DNA of 64,000 nucleotides from Plazaster borealis (Eukaryota > Echinodermata > Asteroidea > Forcipulatida > Labidiasteridae), in contig CM037470.1 of assembly GCA_021014325.1 (NCBI GenBank), forward strand, positions 4,491,647 through 4,555,646, read 5' to 3'. The notes under the pieces were generated by a model. The model saw only the letters and a program-made list of their open reading frames with translations, had not been told where the DNA came from and ran no database searches. Numbering within the stretch: position 1 is the stretch's first letter; each line of letters begins with the position of its first letter. The translations under genes were made by a program, and so were the position numbers. This document shows, piece by piece, positions 52,701-62,165 of this stretch.

Positions 52701-53037
52701 TGTACGCGCGTACAGGCATGCACGTTTCAATTGCTTGACCTCAGCGATGGGGGCCAATGCAAGGAGACTTGTCTTTATTCAGTGATCCATGCTTTGACTA
52801 TGCAAGTCTTAATTCACTCTTCTATAAGATGATCAACCTTTCTCTTCTTTTTTTCCCAAAGCTCCTGAAGAAGGCCAAGAAGGCGAACCAGCACAAACCA
52901 CAGAAGGAGAGGGGGAGGCCCCAGCACCTGCAGAGGGTGAGGAAAGCCAACAGGATGCAGTTGAAGATGGTGGTGAGGGTGGCGAGGAAGCAGCCGCCCC
53001 TTCACCGGTAATGGAAGAACCCGAGGAGGGAGATTAA
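40653..53037 (+). CDS. RSPH1: Radial spoke head 1 homologue, 325 aa, 7 exons (gene span)
   Basis: Exons: 40653-40706, 43275-43388, 44582-44687, 45359-45585, 47406-47477, 49186-49414 and 52862-53037. Phases agree throughout. After an acidic N-terminus ([17 protein letters not shown]), residues ~19-185 hold about six MORN repeats, for example [36 protein letters not shown] and [16 protein letters not shown]. The C-terminal third (192-325) is Ala/Glu/Gln/Pro-rich, compatible with the acidic tail of this family. Human RSPH1 has 309 residues and is a component of the radial spoke head of motile cilia and sperm flagella, where it supports central-pair signalling. Introns 1, 2, 3, 4 and 6 have taken up mobile elements or tandem arrays. 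A polyadenylation signal AATAAA at 55252 is possible. Confidence 0.95.
40792..41955. mobile_element. TTAA-flanked MITE (family C) split by foldback element 3
   Basis: Left half 40792-40960 begins AGGGATTTGTATGGAAATTC after TTAA. Right half 41634-41955 ends GAACGTATACAGACCCT. The foldback at 40961-41633 sits inside. The host element is in reverse orientation relative to 4856-5236. Confidence 0.8.
40961..41633. mobile_element. Foldback element 3 (~670 bp), ~320-bp near-perfect arms, 10-bp TSD
   Basis: The left arm starts GGGTCCTACTAAAAGCCGAC and the right arm ends GTCGGCTTTTAGTAGGACC. The arms run almost to the centre (loop ~17 bp near 41285-41301). GGTTTACCAC is duplicated at 40951-40960 and 41634-41643. 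Both ends hold repeated CGCCGACAAC motifs. It lies in RSPH1 intron 1. Confidence 0.92.
42503..42790. mobile_element. Nested/inverted TIR element pair
   Basis: An inverted pair centred near 42650 shares AACTCATCTTAAGATGAATC and reads out through ACTATGGT / ACCATAGT. The outer ends are CCCAATTTTACAAAGATCTA and GCTCTTTGTGAAATTGAGC. Two head-to-head element copies or one long foldback. In RSPH1 intron 1. Confidence 0.65.
43275..43388 (+). CDS. RSPH1: RSPH1, exon 2 (first MORN repeat)
   Basis: Residues 19-56: [20 protein letters not shown], then [18 protein letters not shown]. Holds a full MORN unit. Acceptor TTTTAG; donor CAG|GTAAAG. Confidence 0.95.
43404..43541. repeat. Dispersed repeat family D copy, joined to family A element
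   Basis: CAGGAATTTCATCTTTGAGA to GGGCAACAGACCTAATTCC. It abuts the family A copy at 43542-43723. In RSPH1 intron 2. Confidence 0.6.
43542..43723. mobile_element. Family A TIR element copy, well preserved
   Basis: GGGCCCAATTTCATAGAGCT and AGCTCTATGAAATTGGGCCC are exact inverted ends of 20 bp. Confidence 0.85.
44150..44435. repeat. Dispersed repeat family E copy
   Basis: TTCTCCCCATGCGTGCTAAT, a G-tract at 44214-44233, then AGATAAACACCAAGTAGAAA and ATCCTGGGAAGAACCCTGA. In RSPH1 intron 2. Confidence 0.65.
44582..44687 (+). CDS. RSPH1: RSPH1, exon 3 (MORN repeats)
   Basis: Residues 57-91 plus one base: [20 protein letters not shown], then [15 protein letters not shown]. Acceptor GGGCAG; donor GAAG|GTTTGT. 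Confidence 0.95.
45057..45232. mobile_element. Family A TIR element copy (reverse interior)
   Basis: AATTTCATAGAGCTGCTTAA at the left, GCAGCTCAATGAAATTGGGC at the right. In RSPH1 intron 3. Confidence 0.8.
45359..45585 (+). CDS. RSPH1: RSPH1, exon 4 (MORN repeats)
   Basis: Residues 92-167. Three MORN-type units: [20 protein letters not shown], then [19 protein letters not shown] and [20 protein letters not shown]. Acceptor TCTCAG; donor CAG|GTAAGA. Confidence 0.97.
45630..47335. repeat. 45-bp minisatellite, ~38 units, filling RSPH1 intron 4
   Basis: The unit is ACTGCACTCATACCCCCTCT then TCCTTACCATAGGTGACTTT then AGTCG. Variants are mainly the base before ACTG (C, G or A) and C-to-A at one ACTCATACC position. 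Because 45 is a multiple of 3 the minus strand stays open in stretches ([15 protein letters not shown] repeats), but this is a by-product. Confidence 0.97.
47406..47477 (+). CDS. RSPH1: RSPH1, exon 5
   Basis: Residues 168-191: [20 protein letters not shown], then PVEQ. Includes the last MORN-type unit and the conserved CEQHGQY segment. Acceptor ACACAG; donor CAG|GTGAGA. Confidence 0.94.
48111..48454. mobile_element. TTAA-flanked MITE, diverged family B relative (344 bp)
   Basis: Begins AGGGTGTGTACAACATTGGT and ends ACCAATGTTGTACATTTGCT. TTAA on both sides (48107-48110, 48455-48458). Interior holds the family B-like TCACAGGTTTGTTATTTCAT. In RSPH1 intron 5. Confidence 0.85.
49186..49414 (+). 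CDS. RSPH1: RSPH1, exon 6
   Basis: Residues 192-267 plus one base. Begins [20 protein letters not shown], then [20 protein letters not shown] and Glu/Gln/Ala-rich sequence. The [12 protein letters not shown].. segment is the conserved C-terminal element outside the MORN array. Acceptor AATAG; donor GCAG|GTAAGC. Confidence 0.94.
50394..50962. mobile_element. Family A TIR element interrupted by a TTAA-MITE
   Basis: The left part GGCCTAATTTCATAGAGCTA ends in TTTGCTTAA at 50556. The right end TAAGCAGCACTATGAAATTG resumes at 50943. The inserted element is 50557-50938. In RSPH1 intron 6. Confidence 0.8.
50557..50938. mobile_element. TTAA-flanked MITE, family C (382 bp)
   Basis: TTAA at 50553-50556 and 50939-50942. 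Begins AGGGTCAGTATACTTTTGGT, ends CCAAACGTATACAAACCCT. An internal hairpin CTGAGAAGCGTTACTGCAGT / AACGTTTCTCAG is nearly perfect. Confidence 0.9.
51200..51477. mobile_element. Non-autonomous TIR element, copy 2 (278 bp), 10-bp TSD
   Basis: Ends CAACCTCGTCCCC and GGTACGAGGTTG. GTCAGACACC flanks both sides (51190-51199, 51478-51487). Nearly identical to 18-297. A 10-bp duplication would suit a Mutator-type mechanism. In RSPH1 intron 6. Confidence 0.88.
51955..52377. mobile_element. TIR element (423 bp) flanked by TATA
   Basis: The left end TGTGATGCGATCAAGCAAAA is inverted at the right (TTTAGCTTGATCGCATCACA). TATA lies at 51951-51954 and 52378-52381. The undisrupted target sequence exists, inverted, at 48595-48645 (AAGTACTGAGTATACAGTGC), which shows the empty site. 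Confidence 0.88.
52862..53037 (+). CDS. RSPH1: RSPH1, exon 7 (terminal)
   Basis: Residues 268-325: [20 protein letters not shown] and onward, Glu/Gly/Pro-rich, ending [11 protein letters not shown] at 53035-53037. Acceptor CCCAAAG is weaker than usual but is preceded by a pyrimidine tract (TTTCTCTTCTTTTTTTCCC). Confidence 0.9.
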
Positions 53038-53210
53038 ATTGTTTACTGTAAGTTGCAAGTTTTTGTAGCTTCTGGCCCGAGTTATGGAGGGAGGTTGGTG
53101 GTTGGCAGACTACTTTGCATATTTGCAAATGAAGTTATTTGGCATAAAAATTATTTCCTGCAAAGAAGTTTTGTAAATTCCATCGAACAGTTATTATGTA
53201 GGCCATACTT

Positions 53211-53346
53211 TGGCCATGTCCGAATTGGCGGCTCTGGCTACGGCTAGATTTCCACATCATCATGCATTGAAGTATAGGATGTCCTTAGCAACACCCTTAG
53301 CAACAGTCATAGCCATAACCGTAGCCGCCAAAATCGGATATGGCCT
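53211..53346. mobile_element. Small TIR element (~136 bp)
   Basis: Left TGGCCATGTCCGAATTGGCG, right CCGCCAAAATCGGATATGGC. Same arms as the interrupted element at 3884-4450. Just downstream of the RSPH1 stop. Confidence 0.75.
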
Positions 53347-53630
53347 GTGAATGAAAAAGTTGCTTCATACCATTATTCCAAAGTCCCCATTGTCATAATA
53401 TTATGAGATGTAAATATCAAGTTTTTAAAAATGTTTTTATAAAAACCTTTAGGGTTGGCGTGTCAGTCATCCTCTTCCATCAATAGACGGAACATTTAGG
53501 CCCCGTGCATGGCCGCCCCATGATCAATGAGTCAGGGCACCACTCCACACACACAATGCACAAAGTTTGGTTACACTCTGTAATGGGAATTTAATGGGTC
53601 CGACTTTTAGGCATGTAGTCCTGCAGGCTC

Positions 53631-53930
53631 CAATTTCATAGAGCTGCTTTAAGCACAAAAAGTAGCTCAGCACAGAACAATTATGCTAACCAGAATAAGG
53701 TTACAGGCCAAAATATGATGTTACATGTACCATGTGAGGCTGGTATCCTGCTCGTTTATGCCAAGCAGAAAATTGTTTTGGGTCATACTTTGGTAATGAC
53801 CCTGAAAATTTTGTTGTAATTTTTTCCAACTTGTTTTAAAAGATGGTAACGGTAGTAAATATCCTGTGAAATTATTTTGTCTGAAGTGGAAATTATTTCG
53901 TTTCCCTTTAAGCAGCTGTATGAAATTGGG
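53631..53930. mobile_element. Family A TIR element copy, with inserted sequence
   Basis: CCAATTTCATAGAGCTGCTT at the left and AAGCAGCTGTATGAAATTGG at the right. The distance (300 bp) exceeds the usual 180-190 because of an extra stretch after 53775 that resembles part of a TTAA-MITE. Confidence 0.65.
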
Positions 53931-54199
53931 CCCTCAGGTTGTGATTGGTGTTAAGGGCGGACCTTATTTGGTGAGTCTATTCACAGCTAATGTTGACCAA
54001 GGTAAACATAATCTAGGAATGAATGATGGAATCTCTCTTAACTCACAATGTAAATATACAGCAGGGAGTCGTGTTTCAACTATTTTTCAAAATCCAATCT
54101 TAACTTCCAATAGTATTGTTTACATCCATGTGTTTTGGGTTGTTTTAAAACCACACAATGTATAAATGTGCATACATGTACTATTTTAAATTTGATTTG

Positions 54200-54960
54200 A
54201 TTCGACTGTTGAGTATACTCGTAGTTTCTTGGGGGATGAAAATCTAAAAAAAACCAACACGGCAATTTACAGGCAACCAGATCCAGGCAATCTCCAAAAC
54301 GGAAATTCACTCAGATTTCAGTTTTCTCGCTTTTTTCTTGGGGATAGTGAGTTACAGCTAGAAGAATGTCTCTTTTTGCTGTCGAAGTGTTCCTTGTGCA
54401 TAACAGTACAGTTGGTTGCTTCTCCGAGTTGCCTGTAAAAATTGCCCTCTGTGACAAGGCTTTAGGGCCATGTGGGGGCAATTCACAGGCAACCAGTAGC
54501 AGGCAATCTCCAGGAAGAAAAAACATTCACATGTTAATATCCACACAATCTTCCAGGGTACAGTAAGATGCTGTCTGTTAAATGTCTTTTGTGCTGTCAA
54601 AGTGTTCCTTTTTGGATGCAGTGCAGTTGGTTGTAAAAATTGCTGTGTGTGACATGACATGGCTTGTAGATAGTTCCCATTTCACGCCACACAGTGTAAA
54701 GTCGGCCATCTTTACGGGCAAATAAGTCATTTTGTTGAATGCAAACTATGCTTTATGCGTAAAGACCACGTGCGGCACAAAGGAGTTTGATCCAATTCCC
54801 TGCATGATTTGTTGGTGAACCACTTTGCTGCGTATAAAAAATAGAACGCTTGACACAGCTTAAAACCAAAACCCAAGTTGCCCGTAAAGATGGTGTCTAT
54901 CGGGAACTGTCTATAAGTGACTAAAACACCCAAATGTTTGGACTTGGATAGAATCGGTAT
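54200..54960. repeat. Old dispersed repeat debris
   Basis: GGCAACCAGATCCAGGCAAT and GGCAACCAGTAGCAGGCAAT recur at 54273 and 54489, each preceded by a TTCACAGGCAACC-type run. No class assigned. Confidence 0.4.
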
Positions 54961-55379
54961 GCGTGGTCCAGTGATCAGCAATTTTTATTTGGGCCTGCGG
55001 TTATCCTAAAAAAACAGTCAGGATTTTTGAGGATTCTGGATTGTTTTTCACCTGATGGATGCCATCGATTACATATTAGTAAAATTGTAAAAGTTTTGTC
55101 AATAATCTGATATTTCCCCTTAATCTTAAAAGAAACTTGTTTTTAATGAATTTTCAATATATTTAGTACTACCTTTTGTCCGTCCCCTTTTTTCTTCTTC
55201 TTTATTTCTGTTATTTATACATAGTATGTGCCTTTGAGAGTTCTTGAGATTAATAAAACTTTGTGTATTTCTTGAAGGTGGAAGCGTTCTTTCCTTTAAT
55301 ATTTCTTAAGTGTGTTTTCTGTTAGATTTCCTTAATCAAGAAATGCCTTGGGTATCCAACGAGTACCGGTAAGAATTGT

Positions 55380-56990
55380 TATCAAATTTTTCCCTAAAAT
55401 GCAAAAAATCGCAAGGGGTAAACACTAGGCGTTGCATTTTTATCAAATTTTGCATCAAAATTGAAAATATCACTAGGGGTAAACCTTGCACTTTTTTTTT
55501 CTTTCTCAAAATTGAAAAATTCACAAGGGGTAAGCCTTGCATTTTTGTCAAAATGATTTGGCCGAAAATTGACAAAAAATTATAAGGGGTAAGCCTTGCA
55601 TTTTTAAGTCAAAATTTGACTGAAAATTGAACAAATCACAAGGGGTAAGCCTTGCATTTTTATCAAATTTTGCCACAAAATTGAACAAATCGCAAGGAGT
55701 AGTAAGCCTTGCATTTTAAGTAAAATTTCGCCACAAAATTGAACAAATCGCAAGGAGTAAGCCTTGCATTTTAAGTCAAAATTTGACTGAAAATTGAAAA
55801 AAATTTACATGGGGTAAGCTTTGCATTTTAAGTAAAATTTTGCCACAAATTTGAACAAATCACAAGGGGTAAGCCTTGCATTTCAAGTCAAAATTTGACT
55901 GAAAATTGAAAAAAAAAAATCACAAGGGGTAAGCCTTGCATTTCAAGTCAAAATTTGACTGAAAATTGAAAAAAAAAATCACAAGGGGTAAGCCTTGCAT
56001 TTTAAGTCAAATTTTGACTGAAAATTAAAAAAAATTTACATTGGGGTAAGCTTTGCATTTTAAGTCAAATTTTGCCACAAATCTGAACAAATCACAAGGG
56101 GTAAGCCTTGCATTTCCAGTCAAAATTTGACTGAAAATTGAAAAAAAATCACAAGGGGTAAGCCTTGCATTTTTATCAAATTTTGCATCAAAATTGAAAA
56201 TATCACTAGGGGTAAACCTTGCACTTTTGTTTTCTTTCTCAAAATTGAAAAATTCACAAGGGGTAAGCCTTGCATTTTTGTCAAAATGATTTGGCCGAAA
56301 ATTGACAAAAAATTATAAGGGGTAAGCCTTGCATTTTTAAGTCAAAATTTGACTGAAAATTGAACAAATCGCAAGGGGTAAGCCTTGCATTTTAAGTCAA
56401 AATTTTGCCACAAAATTGAACAAATCGCAAGGAGTAGTAAGCCTTGCATTTTAAGTAAAATTTTGCCACAAAATTGAACAAATCGCAAGGAGTAAGCCTT
56501 GCATTTTAAGTCAAAATTTGACTGAAAATTAAAAAAAAAATCACAAGGGGTAAGCCTTGCATTTTTATCAAATTTTGCCACAAAATTGAACAAATCACAA
56601 GGGGTAAGCCTTGCATTTTAGGTCAAAATTTGACTGAAAATTGAAAAGAAAATCACAAGGGGTAAGCCTTGCATTTTAAGTCAAAATTTGACTGAAAATT
56701 GAAAAAAAAATCACAAGGGGTAAGCCTCGCATTTTAAGTCAAATTTTGCAACAAAATTGAAAAAAAAAATCACAAGGGGTAAGCCTTGCATTTTAAGTCA
56801 AATTTTGGCCAAAATTGAGAAATAAAATCACGCTAACGCCTTACACTTTTATCATATTTTGCCACAAAATTGAACAAATCAAAAGGGGTAAGCCTTGCAT
56901 TTTTGTCAAAATTTGCCTAAAATTTAAAAAAAAATCACAAGGGGTAAGCCCTGCATTTTTATCAAAAATTGTAACCCAACCACCTACATC
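55380..56990. repeat. ~55-bp tandem array (about 29 units)
   Basis: Consensus AAAATTGAACAAATCACAAG then GGGTAAGCCTTGCATTTTAA then GTCAAAATTTGACTG. Units vary in the A-run and the tail. A ~200-bp block near 55441 is repeated at 56174 (733 bp apart), a higher-order duplication. Confidence 0.95.
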
Positions 56991-58335
56991 ACAAGGCTGT
57001 TCTCTCATCCACATCATAAGGCGGTAAGCCTTGCACTCCTCCAACCCACATCATAAGGGGCAAGGCTTGTACCCCTACCACCCACATTGTAAGGGGCAAG
57101 GCTTGTACCCCTACCACCCACATAAGGGGCAAGGCTTGACCCCTACCACCCACATCATAAGGGGCAAGGCTTGTACCCCAAACCCACATCATACGGGGCA
57201 AGGCTTGAATCCCAAACCCACATCATAAGGGGCAAGGCTTGTACCCCAAACCCACATCATAAGGGGCAAGGCTTGTACCCCAAACCCACATCATACGGGG
57301 CAAGGCTTGTACCCCAAACCCACATCATACGGGGTAAGGCTTGAATCCCAAACCCACATCATAAGGGGCAAGGCTTGTACCCCAAACCCACATCATAAGG
57401 GGCAAGGCTTGTACCCCAAACCCACATCATACGGGGCAAGGTTTGAATCCCAAACCCACATCATAAGGGGCAAGGCTTGTACCCCTACCACCCACATTGT
57501 AAGGGGCAAGGCTTGTACCCCTACCACCCACATCATAAGGGGCAAGGCTTGTACCCCTAAACCCACATCATAAGGGGCAGCAAGGCTTGTACCCCTTCCT
57601 CCCGAATTGTAAGGGGCAAGGCTTGTACCCATACCACCCACATCATAAGGGGCAAGGCTTGTACCCCTAAATCCACATCATAAGGGGCAGCAAGGCTTGT
57701 ACCCCTTCCTCCCGAATTGTAAGGGGCAAGGCCTGTACCCCTACCACCCACCATAAGGGGCAAGGCTTGTACCCCTAAACCCACATCACAAGGGGCAAGG
57801 CTTGTACCCCTATACCACCCACATCATAAGGGGCAAGGCTTGTACCCCTACCACCCACCTTGCAAGGCTTGTACCCCTACCACCCACATCGTAAGGGGCA
57901 AGGCTTGTACCCCTACCACCCACATTGCAAGGCTTGTACCCCTACCACCCACATCGTAAGGGGCAAGGCTTGTACCCCTACCACCCACATCGTAAGTGGG
58001 GAAGGCGTGTACCCCTTCCACCCACATCGTAAGGCTTGTACCCCTACCACCCACATCGTAAGGGGCAAGGCTTGTACCCCTACCACCCACATCGTAAGGG
58101 GCAAGGCTTGTACCCCTACCACCCACATCATAAGGGACAAGGCTTGTACCCCTTCCTCCCACATTGTAAGGGGCAAGGCTTGTACCCCTACCACCCACAT
58201 CGTAAGTGGGGAAGGCGTGTACCCCTTCCACCCACATCGTAAGGGGCAAGGCTTGTCTCTCATCCATATTTATATAAGGGGGTAAGGCCTTGCGTATCTC
58301 TTCCACCCATATCCCCCAGGAGTGAACCTTGTTTG
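56991..58335. repeat. ~34-36-bp tandem array (about 37 units)
   Basis: Unit CCCACATCATAAGGGGCAAG then GCTTGTACCCCTACCA. A 34-bp variant ends CCCCAAA. CATCATA, CATCGTA and CATTGTA variants alternate. The core AAGGGGCAAGGCTTG resembles AAGGGGTAAGCCTTG of the neighbouring 55-bp array. Confidence 0.96.
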
Positions 58336-58692
58336 CCCCTCCACATGTCATAAGTGGCCTTCCTTGTACAGCTTTCCCGACCAATTTTTCAAAATACGCT
58401 TTAATAAAACACTACAAAAGAAAGAGGAGTTGACGATAGCTTTTCTCAGTATCATACTGGAAGGTTGTTTATTGCTTTCTACAAGGAGCACATGATGTAT
58501 TTTCAAAATAACGAACACTTGTGGATCATCTGAAACACCAGAGGTGATGAACAGCCTTCTGATTGTCAAGTGCAGATCCTGTTCAGAAAAACATGACAAT
58601 GAACTTAAATTGAAAATGAAAGTAAAAAATGTTAGTTCTGGGAACAAAGGCCAAACTTATCATTCCTTGCAGCCTCATGTTGTTATTATTAA

Positions 58693-59073
58693 AGGCACTA
58701 GACACGTTTGGTAATTGTCAAAGACCAGTATTCTCACTTGGCGTATCCCAACATATGCATAAAATAACAAACCTGTGAAATTTTGGGCTCAATTGGTCAT
58801 CGAAGTTGCAAGAAAATAATGAAAGAAAAAACACCCTTGTTGTACCATTGTGTGCTTTCAAATGCCTGAAAATGAAAAGGCTTCAGGCCTGACGTCTTTT
58901 TCAGATTCAAATATTTTAGTGAGAAATAAACCTCTTTCTCAAAAACTACGTTACTTCAGAGGGAGTCGTTTCCTACAATGTTTTATACTATCGACAGCTC
59001 TCCGTTGCTCGTCACCAAGTAACTTTTTATGCTAATATATATTTTGAGTAATTACCAAATGTGTCCAGTGCCT
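58693..59073 (-). mobile_element. TTAA-flanked MITE, family B (381 bp)
   Basis: TTAA at 58689-58692 and 59074-59077. Begins AGGCACTAGACACGTTTGGT, ends ACCAAATGTGTCCAGTGCCT. Reverse of 5556-5919. Confidence 0.9.
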
Positions 59074-59277
59074 TTAAAGATTCATTGGCTGTTGTTTTTT
59101 TGCAAATTTCATGGTCAGAAATTGATTTAAACAGAAAGGTTTCCTATTTGGAAAACGCTCATGTACTGGTTCTTCTTAAGCTCTGACGTGTTACCGGCAT
59201 CGCTCAATTCCTAAGACACTAACATGTGTTTCTATAGACTCATCACAAGTTAGGGTCTCAGGGACTGAGAAATGGGT

Positions 59278-60095
59278 CATTATTCTCTGCTGCTAGGTCC
59301 TTATTCTCTACTGCTGGACTCGCTGCTGGGTCCTTATTCTCTACTGCTGGACTCGCTGCTGGGTCCTTATTCTCTGCTGCTGGACTCGCTGCTGGGTCCT
59401 TATTCTCTGCTGCTGGACTCGCTGCTGGGTCCTTATTCTCTACTGCTGGACTCGCTGCTGGGTCCTTATTCTCTGCTGCTGGACTCGCTGCTGGGTCCTT
59501 ATTCTCTGCTGCTGGACTCGCTGCTGGGTCCTTATTCTCTGCTGCTGGACTCGCTGCTGGGTCCTTATTCTCTGCTGCTGGACTCGCTGCTGGGTCCTTA
59601 TTCTCTGCTGCTGGACTCGCTGCTGGGTCCTTATTCTCTGCTGATGGACTCGCTGCTGGGTCCTTATTCTCTGCTGATGGACTCGCTGCTGGGTCCTTAT
59701 TCTCTACTGCTGGACTCGCTGCTGGGTCCTTATTCTCTGCTGCTGGACTCGCTGCTGGGTCCTTATTCTCTGCTGCTGGACTCGCTGCTGGGTCCTTATT
59801 CTCTGCTGCTGGACTCGCTGCTGGGTCCTTATTCTCTGCTGCTGGACTCGCTGCTGGGTCCTTATTCTCTACTGCTGGACTCGCTGCTAGGTCCTTATTC
59901 TTTGCTGCTGGACTCGCTGCTGGGTCCTTATTCTCTACTGCTGGACTCGCTGCTGGGTCCTTATTCTCTGCTGCTGGACTCGCTGCTAGGTCCTTATTCT
60001 CTGCTGCTGGACTCGCTGCTGGGTCCTTATTCTCTACTGCTGGACTCGCTGCTGGGTCCTTATTTTTTGCTGTTGGACTCGCTGCTGATGTGCAA
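59278..60095. repeat. 33-bp minisatellite, ~25 units, open on both strands
   Basis: Unit GGTCCTTATTCTCTGCTGCT then GGACTCGCTGCTG. The minus strand reads 24 near-perfect AASPAAENKDP units within an ATG-to-stop frame of 293 codons (60139-59258, starting MKKTTLSISAVHPLGCTS). The plus strand reads LLGPYSLLLDS. The frame stays open because 33 is divisible by 3. Whether the minus ORF is translated is unknown. Possible alternatives are a repeat-rich secreted or structural protein, or non-coding DNA. Confidence 0.9.
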
Positions 60096-60179
60096 CCCAA
60101 AGGGTGTACTGCTGAAATGCTCAAAGTTGTCTTCTTCACACACAGGGTTTGATTTCAAAAGAGCTAAGATTTATCTTAA

Positions 60180-60799
<620 letters not shown>

Positions 60800-60829
60800 T
60801 TAAGCAAAGTGCGATGTCACACTATTTAT

Positions 60830-61270
60830 TTATTTATTTATTTAATTTATTTATTACACTTTTACACTGGCAAAAAACTAGAAGTCATTGAAAAGTACAT
60901 TCCACAAAATATAGCTACGACAGAAAATATAAGTATATACAAATTTACAAAATTGCATAAAATACCAAGCCAGTGAGTGGCAAGGAGGAACAGGTGACCA
61001 GCACCTCTACAATGCCGTCCTACCACAAAAATTGTCAACAAATACCACGCCCCTCATAATAAAAAATTAAAAAATTAAATCAAGAGCCTTTTCCAACTTG
61101 TCAGGAATTTTGAATGTTTTCTTGATTTTTGCTACCCTAAACGGAGAAGCAAAATTCCAAACCGATCATAGGCGATGGGGTCAGCATACATTAACCTATT
61201 ATGCAGTGTGAATGGTAACCCCTTAAGCACTTTACTTATTTATGAATAATAATTTATGTTTGATCTTTAT
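60830..61270. other. Intergenic, no gene recognised
   Basis: (TTTA)n near 60825-60850, then AT-rich sequence with only short ORFs. Confidence 0.4.
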
Positions 61271-61289
61271 GAATAATTCAACATATTTT

Positions 61290-61446
61290 AGTGAGAAATT
61301 ACCTCTTTCTCAAAAACTACGTTACTTCAGAGGGAGTCGTTTCCTACAATGTTTTATACTATCAACAGCTCTCCGTTGCTTGTTACCAAGTAAGTTTTTA
61401 TGCTAATATTTGTTTTGAGTCATTACCAAACGTGTACGATACCTTT
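61290..61446 (-). mobile_element. Family B MITE fragment (right part)
   Basis: AGAAATTACCTCTTTCTCAA to ACCAAACGTGTACGATACCT, then TTAA. Only the half corresponding to the family B left end in reverse is present; the other half is missing. Confidence 0.7.
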
Positions 61447-61740
61447 AAATGCTTCATTTTTTGACATAACTTACTGCAAGTAATTTATCAATGCATCTCT
61501 AGTTTAAAGGATGTAAAATCTCTGAGTGAAGCATTTTAAATGTTCAATGCAGCATTGGATTTTGGGTTTCTCAAAACAATGTAAATGAAATTTTGCAAAA
61601 CCGATGGTATTGTAAATTTAAGACCGCAATTCAGTTTTTTTACTGCCAGTGTCTTTTTTTAATATTGTTGAATAAATAAACCATTAATAATAATACTAAT
61701 AATATTTTTAAGTAATTTGGGGTGAACAAAGAAAAATTTA

Positions 61741-61807
61741 CTAGAGCTGGACTTGAACCTGCGACCTCAGTATTAACATGCCGGCCCTCTACCAAGTGAG
61801 CTATCTA
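61741..61807 (-). tRNA. tRNA-like sequence with GTT (Asn-like) anticodon, interrupted
   Basis: Minus strand: TAGCTCACTTGGTAGAGGG, loop ATGTTAA and T arm GCAGGTTCAAGTCCAGC. Its 5' acceptor end is separated from the rest by the insertion at 61808-62165. A pseudogene. Confidence 0.5.
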
Positions 61808-62165
61808 CAGAGCTGCCAACCTTAAACTGGGCATTTCAGTATTCTTTAGGCTGAAAATCAGTATTTTGCCAATGAAATCAGTATTTTTCTGCGCGGCGCC
61901 ATGTGTGTGGGTGACGTTGTCATTGTGAGACATGTACTATAGAATGTATGCTGTACAAGGTGCATTGTGTCTCCGTGTGACGTGGTAGACACGTCTCAGT
62001 GCATGGAGATCACTCTGGCAGTAGTCAAGTCCTTCAGCGCAATAGGTTATGGTACCTAATAATAAATTTTTCCAAATCCGTATTTTGAAACGCAAATTCG
62101 TACTTCCGTATTCTTGGTTGATTTCCGTATGAAATACGGAAAATCCGTACTAGTTGGCAGCTCTG
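61808..62165. mobile_element. TIR element (358 bp), ends CAGAGCTGCCAAC, TSD TATCTA
   Basis: CAGAGCTGCCAAC at the left, GTTGGCAGCTCTG at the right. TATCTA repeated at 61802-61807 and 62166-62171. CAG-type ends recall hAT elements, but hAT normally makes 8-bp duplications. Interior rich in CCGTATTT / AAATACGG. Confidence 0.85.

Noticed and set aside
52757..53128. Other-frame ORFs over RSPH1 exon 7
   Set aside because: Shadows of the repetitive GAG/GGC codons of the exon. Only one frame joins exon 6 in phase.
45630..58335. CRISPR array
   Set aside because: Repeats are head-to-tail without unique spacers, in an intron-containing eukaryotic genome.
57031..58384. ORFs of 65-178 codons on both strands in the ~35-bp array
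   Set aside because: They change frame with unit length and have no non-repeat sequence. Array by-products.
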